NCBI GenBank assembly: GCA_016650135.1
Contig: JAENWH010000147.1
Coordinates: 1-5,565 of the forward strand
DNA from: Peptostreptococcaceae bacterium
Lineage (GTDB): Bacteria > Bacillota_A > Clostridia > Peptostreptococcales > Anaerovoracaceae
DNA length: 5,565 bases
Reading direction: 5' to 3'
A program made the translations under genes and the position numbers. Positions 5,281 through 5,565 of the stretch are shown piece by piece (position 1 is the first letter of the stretch; the number at the start of each line of letters is the position of its first letter). The notes beneath the pieces are model-generated. The model ran no database searches. It had not been told where the DNA came from and saw only the letters and a list, made by a program, of their open reading frames with translations.

Positions 5281-5310
5281 TTGAATTGGAATTATGAAGT
5301 AGGGGCGTAA
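5281..5310 (+). pseudogene. First codons of a gene cut by the insertion sequence
   Basis: AAAGGAGA (about 5267-5273) stands 7 nt before a TTG at 5281, a well-formed start of the same type as that of lplA. An in-frame ATG at 5263 is an alternative but lacks a site. Only about nine codons follow (encoding NWNYEVGA after the start) before a TAA at 5308 that lies inside the left end of the IS. The gene body is presumably beyond the element or lost. With so little sequence no family can be suggested. Confidence 0.35.
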
Positions 5311-5344
5311 AACCCCTGGCTTCAGCCATGGGGATATAAGCCCT
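5302..5344 (+). repeat. Subterminal imperfect palindrome of the IS left end
   Basis: The core is CCCC (5313-5316), TGGC (5317-5320), loop TTCA (5321-5324), GCCA (5325-5328), an unpaired T (5329) and GGGG (5330-5333). This CCCC-stem-T-GGGG layout with a single extrahelical T resembles the TnpA-recognised hairpins of IS608. An outer helix GGGC (5303-5306) with GCCC (5340-5343), extended by a G·T pair, encloses it across an internal loop. AGGGG at 5301-5305 can alternatively pair with CCCCT at 5313-5317, giving a competing fold. Confidence 0.75.
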
Positions 5345-5363
5345 AAAAAGATTTTCAAATTAC

Positions 5364-5393
5364 TTGAACAAACATATGTTCCTGTGGTATAAT
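5364..5393 (+). promoter_or_regulatory. Promoter of tnpB with extended -10
   Basis: TTGAAC (5364-5369) and a perfect TATAAT (5388-5393) are separated by 18 nt, with TG one base before the -10 (TGGTATAAT), an extended -10. This is the strongest sigma-A-type promoter in the window. It would start transcription near 5400, leaving a leader of about 30 nt before the tnpB ATG. Confidence 0.7.
5370..5381. promoter_or_regulatory. Candidate LexA (SOS) box inside the tnpB promoter
   Basis: Read on the minus strand, the 12 bases are GAACATATGTTT, which satisfy the core GAAC-RNRY-GTTY of the Bacillus-type LexA consensus; with flanking bases 13 of 14 positions agree. The centre is the perfect palindrome AACATATGTT (5371-5380). 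It fills the spacer between -35 and -10, an ideal place for repression. A second GAAC half lies just upstream (5366-5369). LexA binding is inferred from the motif only. Confidence 0.5.
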
Positions 5394-5430
5394 AATAGTA
5401 TCAAACGGTTTCAGGAAGGCGGGAAACGCA

Positions 5431-5565
5431 ATGAAAACCTACGTTTACAAATTGTATAAAAGTAAGAAAAACAAGCATCTAAATGATGCGCTTTTTGTAT
5501 CTGCCGAAATCTGGAACCATTGTATTGCGCTACACAAAAAATATTACAAGGTAACAGGAAAACAC
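5431..5565 (+). CDS. tnpB: TnpB, IS605 OrfB-type RNA-guided nuclease (5' part, 45 codons)
   Basis: TnpB proteins are transposon-encoded RNA-guided DNA nucleases, relatives of Cas12, that help IS200/IS605 elements persist. Only the N-terminus is visible: MKTYVYKLYKSKKNKHLNDA, a helix containing EIWNHCIALHKKYYKVTGKH. The basic KLYxSKxNKHL start and the WNHCIALHKxYY helix are typical of IS1341-type TnpB (recognised from memory). The ATG at 5431 follows AGGAAGG (5413-5419) at 11 nt, with a closer GGCGGG (5418-5423) at 7 nt. The frame is open to the window edge, so the catalytic RuvC and zinc-finger regions and any guide RNA at the right end cannot be judged. It has its own promoter and a probable LexA site. 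Confidence 0.82.
   Translation, partial: MKTYVYKLYKSKKNKHLNDALFVSAEIWNHCIALHKKYYKVTGKH

Larger units (their letters stand above)
5301..5565 (+). mobile_element. IS200/IS605-group element (IS1341-like), left end and start of tnpB
   Basis: The element is recognised from its subterminal hairpin (5302-5344) followed 87 nt later by a tnpB start. No tnpA lies between the end and tnpB, which fits the tnpB-only IS1341 type, although a tnpA could lie elsewhere. These elements move as single strands, have no terminal inverted repeats and make no target duplication, so the exact left edge cannot be set from this side; it is probably at or shortly before 5301. The element runs off the right of the window. 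Confidence 0.75.

Noticed and set aside
4947..5358. Two minus-strand open frames across the methyltransferase 3' end and the IS left end
   Set aside because: They have no ribosome site or motif, and they cross the boundary between unrelated segments.
1..5565. CRISPR array, tRNA or rRNA gene
   Set aside because: I saw no regularly spaced direct repeats and no tRNA cloverleaf or rRNA core sequence on either strand.

Overview
The window looks like an AT-rich Firmicute chromosome, most likely an anaerobic member of the Clostridia. The reasons are strong GGAGG-type ribosome sites, a TTG start, A/T-ending codons, an ACR3 pump paired with a CxCP-type thioredoxin-coupled arsenate reductase, and DGC-family cysteine proteins. 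This placement is inference.

Positions 1-3437 are a compact, same-strand arsenic-resistance operon entered in the middle. It holds the 3' tail of an unidentified gene, two consecutive DGC-type (putative zinc/metal-binding) proteins, a full-length lipoate-protein ligase (lplA), the arsenite efflux pump ACR3, and an LMW-phosphatase-type arsenate reductase (arsC). Junctions are tight (8-nt and 11-nt overlaps, then gaps of 46, 16 and 4 nt) and I see no terminator between genes, so they are probably co-transcribed. ArsC would reduce arsenate to arsenite and ACR3 would export it. The DGC proteins could bind or pass on As(III). LplA is the surprising member, because protein-bound dihydrolipoamide is a classical arsenite target.

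Positions 3438-5300 look like a rearrangement scar field. A ribosome-binding-like site after arsC has no start codon. It abuts a minus-strand membrane-anchored gene cut off after 60 codons. Two hairpins and an 11-bp inverted repeat follow, then a frameshifted, internally deleted ROK-family pseudogene and a short coding scrap. One gene here looks intact: a DUF6132-like membrane segment fused to a SAM-dependent methyltransferase. Right after its stop codon, in the same frame, lies a start-less Cys-rich coding fragment, and then the first few codons of another truncated gene.

Positions about 5300-5565 are the left end of an IS200/IS605-group element (IS1341-like, no tnpA visible). It has an IS608-like subterminal hairpin with one bulged T, a strong promoter whose spacer carries a near-consensus Firmicutes LexA (SOS) box, and the first 45 codons of tnpB, which runs off the window.
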